Source: Acidobacteriota bacterium | GTDB lineage: Bacteria > Acidobacteriota > Thermoanaerobaculia > Gp7-AA8 | Assembly (NCBI GenBank): GCA_021781455.1 | Contig: JAJXWV010000071.1 | Span: forward strand, 1 to 62,584 | Direction: 5' to 3' | Length of the DNA: 62,584 nucleotides | Shown here: positions 50,906-60,738 of the stretch, in pieces | How the letters are laid out: each line of letters begins with the position of its first letter | Numbering within the stretch: position 1 is the first letter of the stretch | Notes under the pieces: model-generated | The model's input: only the letters and a program-made list of their open reading frames with translations | Databases searched by the model: none | Told to the model about the DNA's origin: nothing | Position numbers and translations under genes: made by a program

Positions 50906-51296
50906 GCCGGAGACGCGAAGGATCTCACATTCCCGGCAGGCAGCGGGTAGGAACGCCTGTCGTTCCGAGCATACGAATCGCGCCGGCGCGACACCAGAGG
51001 GTGGAAACTTTCGATTGTTCCCCCTCTCCCCGCCGCAGCGGGGAGAGGGCCGGGGTGCGGGGTCTCATTCTCGTTCAAAATGGAGCCCCTCATCCGCCTT
51101 CGGCACCTTCTCCCCGCTGCGGCGGGGAGAAGGGCAACAAGCACGAGAACCCGCATAAACACCAGGAGTCTCGGAAGCGCCAGTGAGGAATTAGGGCGAC
51201 TGGCGGCGCGCCATCGCTACTGCAACTTCCCGAAATCCATCAGCCACCCACCCGCTCGGATGCCTCGCTGACACTAGGATTCCCGGCTCACTGGGG
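50906..51296. other. Intergenic region with palindromic repeats
   Basis: 391 bases, no credible gene. It contains the two CTCCCCGC palindromes listed separately. The GT-C gene reads away from it and the monooxygenase gene ends at its right side. Confidence 0.55.
51022..51133. repeat. Two copies of a CTCCCCGC-centred palindrome
   Basis: CCCTCTCCCCGC-CGCA-complement at 51022-51049 and CCTTCTCCCCGC-TGCG-complement at 51106-51133; both are perfect 12-bp stems with 4-base loops. They are typical intergenic palindromic repeats of GC-rich genomes and distinct from the TAGGGACGCG family. Confidence 0.75.
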
Positions 51297-51581
51297 TCAG
51301 AGCGGCTCGTATAGATTTCCCTCGATGCGATCGGCCAGCTGCGGGAGATCGCTCTTCACGATTTGCTGGAAGTACGGTGTAGACCGATGCGCGTCGAGCG
51401 CCGCCTCGTCGTCGTACTGCTCGTAGATGAAGAATCGGCGCGGCTCGCTCATGTGCCGGTGCACGAGGAACATCCGGCATCCAGGCTCCACCAGCGTCTG
51501 CTCGGTGAGGTGCCTGAAGAGCCCGGCCACTTCGGCTTCATGCCCTCCCCTGGCGATCCATGTAACGGCGAGGACGATCAT
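51297..51581 (-). CDS. ABM-superfamily (antibiotic biosynthesis monooxygenase-like) protein
   Basis: 94 residues, typical length for one dimeric alpha-beta barrel half. Core motifs: MIVLAVTWIARGGHEAEVAG, EPGCRMFLVHRHMSEPRRFF and YEQYDDEAALDAHRSTPYFQ. Members are quinol or polyketide oxygenases or haem-handling enzymes; the substrate is unknown. Confidence 0.85.
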   Translation of the reverse strand: MIVLAVTWIARGGHEAEVAGLFRHLTEQTLVEPGCRMFLVHRHMSEPRRFFIYEQYDDEAALDAHRSTPYFQQIVKSDLPQLADRIEGNLYEPL

Positions 51582-51632
51582 GGCGAATTCCGGTCTGCGG
51601 TCTGCCGTCTGCGGTCTGCTGCCGGTCTGCGC

Positions 51633-53774
51633 TCAGCGGGCGAACGCGTCGTAGAACTTCCCGTTCTTTTCGGCCACGCGCTCGAGCGGCGCGCTCGGCT
51701 TGAAGCGCGGGCCCGACTTTTCCGCGAGCTCGCTGAGGCGCGCCACGATGTACGCAGCCCCGATCGTGTCGGCGTACCGCATCAGGCCGCCCCTGAACGG
51801 CGGAAAACCGGTGCCCATGATCATGGCCAGGTCGAGCTCGCCGGCCGTGGCGACGATCTTCTCGTCCAGAATCCGCGCCGCCTCGTTGATCATCGAGAGA
51901 ATCATCCGCTCGACCACGATCTGCGGCGTCGCCGGATGAGGAGAGTCGATGCCGAGAAGCTTGTACACGGCCGGATCGGGGCCTCGCCGTTTGCCGTTTT
52001 CGTAGAGGTATACGCCTTTGCCGTTTTTCTTCCCGTAGCGGTGGTCCGCGTACAGGACCTCGACTACGCGCGATTTGCCGCTCATGCGATCGGCAAATGC
52101 CGCTGACAGAATCCCGGACACTTTCGATGCCACGTCGATGCCCACCTCGTCGAGCAGCGCCAGCGGTCCCATGGGCAGGCCGAAATCGACCATGGCGGTA
52201 TCGATCGACTCGATCGTGTGTCCCTCTTCGAGGATGGTTCCCGCCTCGTTCATGTAGGGCCCGAGGATGCGGTTGACGACGAAGCCTGGCCCATCGTTGC
52301 AGTAGACGACGGTCTTTCCGAGCTTGCGGGCCAGGGCCGCGGTGGTCACGGCCGCCACGTCCGAGGTCTTCGCGCCGCGGATGACCTCGACCAGCGGCAT
52401 GCGATCGACCGGATTGAAGAAGTGCATCCCCACCACGTTCTCCGGCCGCTTCGCGTTCGCGGCGATGTCGGTGATCGGAATCGTGGAGGTGTTGCTGGCG
52501 AAGATGGCGTTCTCGCCGGTGATGCCTTCGTACTCGGCGAGGACGGCGCGCTTGATGTCGAGATTCTCGACGACGGCCTCGATCACGAAATCGGTCCGCG
52601 GGAATCCCGTCCAATCCGTGGTGGTGGTGATTCGAGCCAGCTTGCGCTGCATCTCGCCGCGCGAGATCCGGCGCCGCTCCACTTTCCTCTTCCATACCCT
52701 GGCCGCCGCCCGAAGCCCTCCGGCCAGCGCGTTCCAGTTGATGTCGCGCATACGCACGCCGGCGTCGGTCTTGTCAGCCACGATCTGGGCGATGCCGCCA
52801 CCCATGACCCCCGCGCCGAGAACGCCGATGTTCTCCACGGGCAGGGGCTTCGCGCCGATGTTGTCCTTCTTCGCCTCTTCCATGAGGAAAAACAGCCGCA
52901 CCAGGTTCTGCGCGACGTCGCCCAGGATCAGAGGCGCCACCTCGTTCGCTTCGCGCTCGAGCCCGCGATCGACGCCGGCGGACATGCCGTACTCCATGAC
53001 GTCGATGGCCTTCAGCGGGGCTGGGTAGTGTCCGTGCGTCTTCGCGAGCACCGTCTTGCGGGCCTTGTTGAAGATGAACTTCCGCATCGCCGGGTTGCCA
53101 TCGATGTAGAACTTCGTCTTCGTTTCGCCCTGCCGTTTTCCGCGGCCGGTGAACTGCTTCGCGACGGCGAGGAGGATGCCCGGGTCGACGACCTCGTCGA
53201 CGAGTCCCACCCGGCTGGCACGTCTCCCTTCGAGCTGCTTGCCGTTGAGGATGATGTCCAGCGCCGCCGGCAGGCCGACCAGGCGCGGGAGCTTCGTCAC
53301 GCCGCCCCACGCCGGGAAGATGCCGAGGTTCACCTCCGGCAGGCCGATGCGGGCCTTGGGATCGGTGGACATGACGCGCCAGTCGCAGGAGATGGCGATC
53401 TCACAGCCGCCGCCGAGGCACGCGCCGTTGATCGCGGCCACGGTGACCTGCGGAAGTCTCGACCAGCGCTGGAAGGTCAGCTGACCGAGTCGGACGTACT
53501 CCTTGGCCTGCTCGACGGAGGTGGCCCTGGAGAATTCCGTGACGTCCGCGCCGGCGATGAACACCGACGGCTTGGCCGAGGCCAGGACGATTCTGCGGAT
53601 GTCGCCGGCCCGCTCCATCTCGCCGACCACCTCGGCGAACTCCAGCATGACCGACGAGGAGAACTTGTTCACCTTCTCGCCGGGAAGATCGAACCAGATG
53701 ACGGCCAGGTCGCCTTCACGCTCGATGCGAAAGGCCTGGAAAGTACGCACAGGACCTTCGGCAACGCTGCTCAC
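51633..53774 (-). CDS. fadJ: Fatty-acid oxidation complex alpha subunit (FadJ-like)
   Basis: 713 residues from a GTG whose first bases overlap the upstream stop (GTGA). Residues ~10-215 are an enoyl-CoA hydratase with both catalytic Glu (NGACLGGGCEIAISCD and IGLPEVNLGIFP). Residues ~315-500 are the NAD-binding hydroxyacyl-CoA dehydrogenase (GVLGAGVMGGGIAQI, FASNTSTIPITDI, GMHFFNPVDRMPLVEVI); two C-terminal helical domains follow. It performs steps 2 and 3 of beta-oxidation. The thiolase is not in the window; the acyl-CoA ligase is directly upstream. Confidence 0.94.
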   Translation of the reverse strand: MSSVAEGPVRTFQAFRIEREGDLAVIWFDLPGEKVNKFSSSVMLEFAEVVGEMERAGDIRRIVLASAKPSVFIAGADVTEFSRATSVEQAKEYVRLGQLTFQRWSRLPQVTVAAINGACLGGGCEIAISCDWRVMSTDPKARIGLPEVNLGIFPAWGGVTKLPRLVGLPAALDIILNGKQLEGRRASRVGLVDEVVDPGILLAVAKQFTGRGKRQGETKTKFYIDGNPAMRKFIFNKARKTVLAKTHGHYPAPLKAIDVMEYGMSAGVDRGLEREANEVAPLILGDVAQNLVRLFFLMEEAKKDNIGAKPLPVENIGVLGAGVMGGGIAQIVADKTDAGVRMRDINWNALAGGLRAAARVWKRKVERRRISRGEMQRKLARITTTTDWTGFPRTDFVIEAVVENLDIKRAVLAEYEGITGENAIFASNTSTIPITDIAANAKRPENVVGMHFFNPVDRMPLVEVIRGAKTSDVAAVTTAALARKLGKTVVYCNDGPGFVVNRILGPYMNEAGTILEEGHTIESIDTAMVDFGLPMGPLALLDEVGIDVASKVSGILSAAFADRMSGKSRVVEVLYADHRYGKKNGKGVYLYENGKRRGPDPAVYKLLGIDSPHPATPQIVVERMILSMINEAARILDEKIVATAGELDLAMIMGTGFPPFRGGLMRYADTIGAAYIVARLSELAEKSGPRFKPSAPLERVAEKNGKFYDAFAR

Positions 53775-55594
53775 GTTCGGGCTCTTTCGTCGTCGTAGGC
53801 GTTCTCGTCGCTGTACATGGCGTCGATGAGCGGCTTGTACTTCTTGTCGATGTTCTTCCGCTTCACCTTCATGGTCGGGGTCATCTCGTCTTCTTCCTGG
53901 GTGAAGTCGCGCGGCAGGAGCGTGAAGCGGCGAATCTTCTCCTGCCGGTCGAGATTGCGGTTGAAGCGGTCGATCTCGTTCTGGAAAAGCTGCATGACGC
54001 GCGGATCGGCGATCAGCTCTTCATGCGAGTTGAACGTCACTCCCAGCGCCCTGGCCTCGTTCTCGAGGCGATCGAAATTGGGCGCGATGAGCGCGGAGAG
54101 GTACTTGCGCCGGTCGCCGAGGAGCACCGGCGTCGCCACGAGCGGCGAACTCTTGAGCAGCGCTTCCAACGGCTGGGGGGCGATGTTCTTGCCGTAGGCG
54201 TTGATGATGATGTCCTTCTTGCGGTCGGTGATCTTGAGGAATCCGTCCGGATCGATCTCGCCGATGTCGCCGGTGTGGAACCATCCCTCGCTGTCGATGC
54301 AATCGGCGGTGGCCTCCGGATTATTGAAATATCCCTTCATGATGTTCGGACCGCGTGCCAGGATCTCGCCGTCCTGCGCGATGCGCACCTCCACCCCGGG
54401 AATCGGCGGGCCCACCGTGCCGAGGCGGCGCTTGTCGGGGCGGTTGACGGAGATGACCGGCGAAGTTTCCGTGAGGCCGTAGCCTTCGAGGATGTCGAGT
54501 CCGGCACCGACGAAGAAGGCGGCCAGGTCCTGCGACAGAGGAGCGGCGCCGGAAACGAGAAAACGAACGTGGCCTCCCAGCCGCTCGAGAATCTTGCCGA
54601 AGACGAGCTTGTCGGCGATCTTCGATTTCACTTTCAGGGCCAGCGGCAGCGGCTTTCGGTCGATCAGGTAGGGGACGCGCTGCGCGCCCACTTTCAGCGC
54701 CCAGCTGAAGATCTTCTGCTTCGAAGCCGGTTGCATGGCGACGTTGTCGAGAATGCGCGCACGAACCTTCTCGAAGACGCGTGGCGCAGCGGCGAAGCAT
54801 TCCGGCTTGATCTCGGGCAGGTACTGGCCGATCTTCAGCGCGTCATCGACGTAGGCGACCACCGCTCCTCTGTAAAAATAGGAATAGTCGACCGTGCGCT
54901 CGAAGCTGTGGGACAGCGGAAGGAACGAGACTCCGACCCATCCCCGTTCGATGGGAAGCACTGACATCGTCGCCACCACGTTCGAGGCGATGTTGCGGTG
55001 CGTGAGCATCGCTCCCTTCGGATTTCCCGTCGTTCCCGAGGTGTAGATGATCGTGGCCAGATCCTCGGGCCTGGCGAGTTTTCGCAGCTCGTCGAACTTC
55101 GCCCGCCCGTGCTCCTTCTCTTCGCCCTTTCCGAGCTCGAGAATCTCCGCGAATGTGGTGACTCCCTCGGGAACATCGCCGGGGGCGTCGAAAACGATGA
55201 TCGTTCGCAGGCACGGACAATGGCTGCGGATGTCGAGGAGCTTCGAGAGCTGCTCGTGGGTCGAGGCCAGCGCAGCCACGCATCCGGCGTCGTTGACGAT
55301 GTACTCGATCTGCCAGCTGAGCAGGGTCGGATACACCGGCACCGAGACGCCGCCCCCGCAGAGGATCGCGAAATCGGAGATGGCCCATTCCGGCCGGTTC
55401 TCCGAGAGGATGGCCACCCGGTCGCCGGACTTGATGCCGAGTGTGCGAAGCCCGGTGGAGATCCAGCGTACCCGGTCACAGAATTCCGCAACCGTAATGT
55501 CGACCCATTTCCCGTTGTCGCGGTACCGCATCGCCGCGGGGCGGTCGATTTCGCACGTCGCGGCAAAGATGTCGGTAATGGTCTTGACTTCCAT
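53771..55594 (-). CDS. fadD: Long-chain acyl-CoA synthetase (AMP-binding)
   Basis: 607 residues from the ATG at 55594 (an in-frame start at 55630 is poorer). AMP-binding P-loop IIYTSGTTGNPKGAMLTHRN, EGYGLTETSPVISVN, the hinge ITDRKKDIIINAYGKNI and the final Lys region TMKVKRKNIDKKY. The length and insertions match the eukaryote-like FAA/Acsl class common in many bacteria. It activates fatty acids for the overlapping FadJ gene downstream. Confidence 0.92.
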   Translation of the reverse strand: MEVKTITDIFAATCEIDRPAAMRYRDNGKWVDITVAEFCDRVRWISTGLRTLGIKSGDRVAILSENRPEWAISDFAILCGGGVSVPVYPTLLSWQIEYIVNDAGCVAALASTHEQLSKLLDIRSHCPCLRTIIVFDAPGDVPEGVTTFAEILELGKGEEKEHGRAKFDELRKLARPEDLATIIYTSGTTGNPKGAMLTHRNIASNVVATMSVLPIERGWVGVSFLPLSHSFERTVDYSYFYRGAVVAYVDDALKIGQYLPEIKPECFAAAPRVFEKVRARILDNVAMQPASKQKIFSWALKVGAQRVPYLIDRKPLPLALKVKSKIADKLVFGKILERLGGHVRFLVSGAAPLSQDLAAFFVGAGLDILEGYGLTETSPVISVNRPDKRRLGTVGPPIPGVEVRIAQDGEILARGPNIMKGYFNNPEATADCIDSEGWFHTGDIGEIDPDGFLKITDRKKDIIINAYGKNIAPQPLEALLKSSPLVATPVLLGDRRKYLSALIAPNFDRLENEARALGVTFNSHEELIADPRVMQLFQNEIDRFNRNLDRQEKIRRFTLLPRDFTQEEDEMTPTMKVKRKNIDKKYKPLIDAMYSDENAYDDERART

Positions 55595-55635
55595 CCGGCC
55601 CCCTATTGCTATCGCTGAGGGGCTGATCATAACGA

Positions 55636-55728
55636 AGCGGGTAGCGGGTAGCGAGCGGGTAGCGGGTAGCGGGTAGCGGGTAGCGGGTGGCGGGTAGCGG
55701 GTAGCGGGTAGCGGGTAGCGGGTAGCGG
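55636..55728. repeat. GCGGGTA heptanucleotide tandem repeat
   Basis: About twelve copies of GCGGGTA with a few single-base variants (GCGGGTG, GCGA). It starts 42 bases upstream of the acyl-CoA synthetase gene and could vary in copy number by slippage. Confidence 0.9.
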
Positions 55729-55967
55729 CAGAGGCGGCGTAGCCGCCGTCAGAACTTAGCGGCGGCCGTCAGGCCGCCGGAGCATGCGATTCATCAGCGT
55801 ACGAGGGCACGAAGTGTCCGACAGCAGGCTGCTGGAATCGACACACGGATCTGTCGCGCGCTTCGCGCGCTCGGACGCTCAGTCGGGTCGAACAGACGGC
55901 GGCCTGACGGCCGCCGCTAGATTCTTGCGGCGGCTCCGCCGCCTCTGTCCGCTACCGCTACCTGCCC
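55710..55967. mobile_element. MITE-like long inverted repeat
   Basis: Two 50-base arms (55730-55779 and 55897-55946) are inverted copies with ~5 mismatches; the inner 23 bases are identical. Similarity continues outward ~20 bases into GGTAGCGG-type sequence on both sides. A ~117-base centre has no gene. Each arm contains smaller GC palindromes. It looks like a non-autonomous element or a mobilised REP cluster. It lies between the ABC permease stop and the acyl-CoA synthetase start. Confidence 0.7.
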
Positions 55968-55971
55968 GCCC

Positions 55972-57275
55972 CTACGCCACCTTCACCCAGCGCCAGAGCT
56001 CGGGGATCGTCGGGCGCTTTCCGTAGGAGAGGATGCCCACGCGGAAGATCTTCGAGGTGACCCACAACAGGGCCGCGATGGTGGCGAGGGAAACGAGGAT
56101 CGAGGTCAGGACGTGCGTCATCGGCGGGTCGCCGACCAGCGTGCGCACGAACATCGTCAGCGGCCCGAATACCGGCGCCAGCGAGAAGCCCACGGCCAGC
56201 GGCGAGTCCGGGTTGGTGATGATGGCCGCCATCAGGAACCAGGGCAGCATCATGATCATGGTGATTGGCATGATGAGCTGCTGCGCTTCCTTCTCGGAAT
56301 TGCAGGCCGCACCGCCAATGGCGTACGCGCAGACGTAGGTCAGGTAGGCCAGGATGAAGAACACCACGAAGTAGACGAAGAACGAGGGGTGAAGGAACTG
56401 CAGGATGTCGATTCCGGCAAAGCTCGCCGTCGTGGCAGCAAAGGTTCCCGCCAGGGCGGCCATGATCAGCCACACGCCGATCTGAGTCAGACCGACCGCA
56501 GCCACGCCGAGGATCTTGCCGACCAGGAGCTGCGAAGGAGTCATGGAGGAGACCAGCACCTCGACCACCCGGTCGGTCTTCTCCTGGATGATGCCTCGCA
56601 TGATCTCGAGCCCGTATACGAAGGACGGGATCAGGAGCAGCGCGGTCAACATGAAGCCGACGATGAAAGAGGCCGCGCCCCCCGTCTTCTGCTGGCCGGT
56701 CTTGGACAGCTGGACGGCGTCGACTTTCACGGACGTCAGCAACTGGTCGATGTCGTCGGGCGCCAGGCCGCGCGCCGATAAACGGAGCCGCTGCAACCCG
56801 CGGTTGGCCATCGAGGCCAGCCGTTCCTGGGTCACGAAATCCGTCGCCGAGCGGCTGTAGAAGGTCAGTTTCGCCTTCGGATTCACGAGCGCTTCGCCGG
56901 GGATGAGCAGCACGCCGTCGAGCCGTTGTTCCTTCTCAGCCTGCAGTCTTTCGAGGTAAGGACGCGCGGTCACGGGCAGAGCCGTGTCGCCACGGTCGTC
57001 GATGTACTTGATCGTGAGCTGTCCGGGCATCTGGCCGGTGCCGCCCATCTCCCGGCGCCGGGCTGACGACTGAGTGGCCGTGCTGAACGCCTGCTTCAGC
57101 GATCCGGTCCCGTCGAGAACGGCGATTTTCTTCTCACCCAATCCGCGCATCATCAGCAGGCTGGGGAGGAAGAACAATGCCGCCATGAACAACGGCATCA
57201 GGAAGGTCATGATGATGAACATCTTCCTTCTGATGGCCTGGAGGTACTCGCGCTTCAGAACCGCCCACATCTTGT

Positions 57276-57279
<4 letters not shown>
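55972..57279 (-). CDS. ABC-2-type exporter permease (NatB-like)
   Basis: 435 residues. N-terminal helix after WAVLKREYLQAIRRKMFIIM, a large periplasmic domain (~45-225, KIAVLDGTGSLKQAFS, GVLLIPGEALVNPKAKLTFY) and five or six C-terminal helices (FIVGFMLTALLLIPSFVYGL, EVLVSSMTPSQLLVGKILG, IMPITMIMMLPWFLMAAI). This matches NatB/YhaP-type permeases of sodium or drug exporters. Its start overlaps the ATPase stop (ATGA). Confidence 0.88.
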
Positions 57280-58205
<926 letters not shown>

Positions 58206-58258
58206 ACGCCGCTGGCTCCTGATTCCGGACTAGCGGCGTATTGTACGGGTTCGCGGAC

Positions 58259-58453
58259 TCAGGGTTTGGGCACGGTCAGCTCATCGAGCACATGGGCGAT
58301 CGGCCTGGTGAGGTGCCGGATCACGCGAATGATGCGGTCGACCGGCCCTTCATCGCCGGGGCCGCGCTGCTGGCGTTCCATCGCGAACGACGGAACGGAC
58401 GAACAGACGAACAACAGCAACGCAAACACTGCGGCGGTTCTGGCTCTCTGCAT
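58259..58453 (-). CDS. Small secreted protein
   Basis: 64 residues from the ATG at 58453 (AGGAGG upstream). Signal peptide TAAVFALLLFVCSSVPSFA; the mature ~40 residues are charged, with an amphipathic helix (VDRIIRVIRHLTRPIAHVLD). Function unknown. Confidence 0.6.
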   Translation of the reverse strand: MQRARTAAVFALLLFVCSSVPSFAMERQQRGPGDEGPVDRIIRVIRHLTRPIAHVLDELTVPKP

Positions 58454-58578
58454 ATACCCTCCTGGCAACCCCGAGCGGCGGTACCGCGCAGGGCCTCTCG
58501 GAGGAGGAGTGACGGGGCTCACGAGATCCCTACCCGCAGATCAACGGAGAGAGGTCCCGGCCGCAGAGTGCGAAGGCC

Positions 58579-59928
58579 CTACAGGGGAGGAGGGGCGAAG
58601 AGGAGCGCCGGTTGCGTGCCGACGTCGTGAACGAAATCGCGGACGCGACGGGCCAGGGCGGCGGTCGCCTTGCCGGCCACGGTGGCTTCCGTGAGATAGC
58701 TGACTGCAGTCAGAGCGCGTACCGTGTGCTCAAGGCCTGCACGCTTCAACTCCTCGACAGCGGCCCTGCACGTCGCCGCGGCGTCATCGAATCGCTGCTG
58801 GAGAATCAGCAGTTCGGCGCGATCGAGCCGCGCCAGTACGACGTCCTCACGCATCTGCAGGCGCTCGAAGTCCGTGATCACGTTACCGAGAATGGCATCG
58901 GCTTCTTCCCAGCGATTCTCCTGAACGAGGATCTTCGCCACCACCCAGCGGGTCTTGGCGAGGTTGACCGTCTCGCCTGCGTCGGCGTGAGCATCCATGG
59001 CCCGCTTCAGACAATCGATCGCCGCCTCGAGATCGCCGGCGTCGCGGTAGGCGACGGACATGTTGTGAAGAACGCTGCCGCGCATGGGATCACTATTCCG
59101 GGACAGATCATTCTCGAGGGCGCACCACAGCTGAAGCGCCTTCTTCACATCGCCGGCACGGTAAACGAGGTAAGCCTCGATCGACCGCGCCAGGCGCAAC
59201 CGGCGCACGTCCCCGTTGGCCGCGAAGATTCCGCTGGCTGTCCGCACGGCCCGCAAGCCTTCGCCGAAGCGGTCCAGCCCGCGCAGCACGAGGGCCCGGG
59301 TCAACTCCAGCCGGCCGAGATCGTGATCCGCAGCCGGAAGTGCGGCGTAGTGCCGCTCGGCGAGAGTCACCGCATCGAGCGCCGCAGCGGTGTCGCCCGC
59401 AGAATTGAGCGCGTAGGCGCGGTCGCGCCACGCAGAGCCGCGCAGCCGGGCGACCACGCCGGCCGGATGCTCCGCGGGATCGAGGTGATCGGCGATCTCG
59501 GTCGACAGCCGTGTCAGCTCGAGATCGTCGCCGGGAGACTTCAGCGCCACGGCATCGCTGGCTGCGAACAACCCTCGCACGACGCCGGCCGTCCGGTACT
59601 TCGCATCGGCCAGCAACCGCGGCAGCCATTCATCGCGCGACCCGGCCGTCAGTTCCGACACCAGCGCTTCGGCCAGCTGGTCCTCCCGACGCATCGCCTC
59701 CGCAGCCGTGCGCAGAGCCGAGATCGTCTGCGGGACCGGCTCCTCGGACAACGGCGCGGTGTTCCAGACCGCTTCATCGCTGAGGCAGGCGGCCATGGAA
59801 CGGTACGCGTCGAGCAGCTCCGCGCATTCGGCACACGAGGCTACGTGCTCGTCCCTCGAACCGTCGTTCGAACCGCGGTCGAGAAGCGCGATCAGTGCTT
59901 CGGGTTCGTAGTGTTGCGACACGCTCAT
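58579..59928 (-). CDS. Zinc-finger anti-sigma-like protein with TPR repeats
   Basis: 449 residues. The N-terminus has the HxxxCxxC zinc motif of ZAS anti-sigma factors (DEHVASCAECAELL, ~27-40). No membrane helix follows; instead residues ~165-420 are TPR-like helix pairs (RDRAYALNSAGDTAAALDAV, LHNMSVAYRDAGDLEAAIDC). Its start overlaps the sigma-factor stop (ATGA), strongly suggesting it binds that sigma. A cytoplasmic TPR sensor in place of a membrane anchor is less common. Confidence 0.8.
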   Translation of the reverse strand: MSVSQHYEPEALIALLDRGSNDGSRDEHVASCAECAELLDAYRSMAACLSDEAVWNTAPLSEEPVPQTISALRTAAEAMRREDQLAEALVSELTAGSRDEWLPRLLADAKYRTAGVVRGLFAASDAVALKSPGDDLELTRLSTEIADHLDPAEHPAGVVARLRGSAWRDRAYALNSAGDTAAALDAVTLAERHYAALPAADHDLGRLELTRALVLRGLDRFGEGLRAVRTASGIFAANGDVRRLRLARSIEAYLVYRAGDVKKALQLWCALENDLSRNSDPMRGSVLHNMSVAYRDAGDLEAAIDCLKRAMDAHADAGETVNLAKTRWVVAKILVQENRWEEADAILGNVITDFERLQMREDVVLARLDRAELLILQQRFDDAAATCRAAVEELKRAGLEHTVRALTAVSYLTEATVAGKATAALARRVRDFVHDVGTQPALLFAPPPL

Positions 59929-60521
59929 CGCTGGACCGTAGTAATGCTGCGGTAAATTTCCCGGGCGCGGCGGAGGCAGTTGTGGATCAGTTTTTCGGCG
60001 TAACGGTTCGTGGTGTCGAGCTCGCGTGCCACGTCCGGCGCGGAACGCCCTTCGAAGTAATGAAGGCGCAGAGTCTCACGGCAGCGCGGCTGCAGATAGG
60101 CGAGCACCTTCTGCATCGTCATCTGCATGGCGAAGCGCTCAGGCAGGCCATTCGAATCGGGATCGCTCAGCTCGCCGAAATCTTCCGGAAGCTGCTCGGT
60201 CCGTCCCTGCACTCGCCAGTAGTAGCGGCTGGCATTGCACATCGCCGCGACGAGCCAGGCCCTGACGTTCTCGATTCGAGCGCAGGTCTGCAGAAGCGAG
60301 AGAAACACCTCCTGGATGAGGTTCTCCGCATCAGCCTCGACCACGCGGAACTTCCGGCAGGCGATGAAAAGCAGCAGATGGCGGTGCTCGATGTAGAGCG
60401 CCTCGACCTGGTCCGGCGTGATCGAACGCGGATCGACTGCCCCGGAGGGCGCAGCCACCGGCGCCGCGGCCGGGACGGCAGCCGCGTTGGTCGAAACGTC
60501 GAACGACTCGTGTTCGAGCAC
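59925..60521 (-). CDS. ECF-family RNA polymerase sigma factor
   Basis: 198 residues from a GTG; the Ala/Pro-rich first ~35 residues are atypical. Region 2 reads YIEHRHLLLFIACRKFRVV with ADAENLIQEVFLSLLQ; region 4 reads PRCRETLRLHYFEGRSAPDV with RELDTTNRYAEKLIHNCLRR. The region 4 recognition helix is divergent. Autoregulated transcription with the overlapping anti-sigma gene is likely. Confidence 0.88.
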   Translation of the reverse strand: MLEHESFDVSTNAAAVPAAAPVAAPSGAVDPRSITPDQVEALYIEHRHLLLFIACRKFRVVEADAENLIQEVFLSLLQTCARIENVRAWLVAAMCNASRYYWRVQGRTEQLPEDFGELSDPDSNGLPERFAMQMTMQKVLAYLQPRCRETLRLHYFEGRSAPDVARELDTTNRYAEKLIHNCLRRAREIYRSITTVQR

Positions 60522-60738
60522 CGGTGCGTTTCCTTCGAGCGGTCCGGAGAAGGTTCCTCAAGCTCCGGACATCAGCAGAGCCATGAATACCTAAGAATCT
60601 CGAGAATGGAAGCGAGGCCGACCGTTCACACCGCGGTATTTACGTAGCCGTTTCCGTCTGTATGGACATCATCGCACGATCGCGTGTTCGATGCTATCCT
60701 CCGCCGCGTTTGTCGCAGCGTTTACAGGGGGTCAGTTC

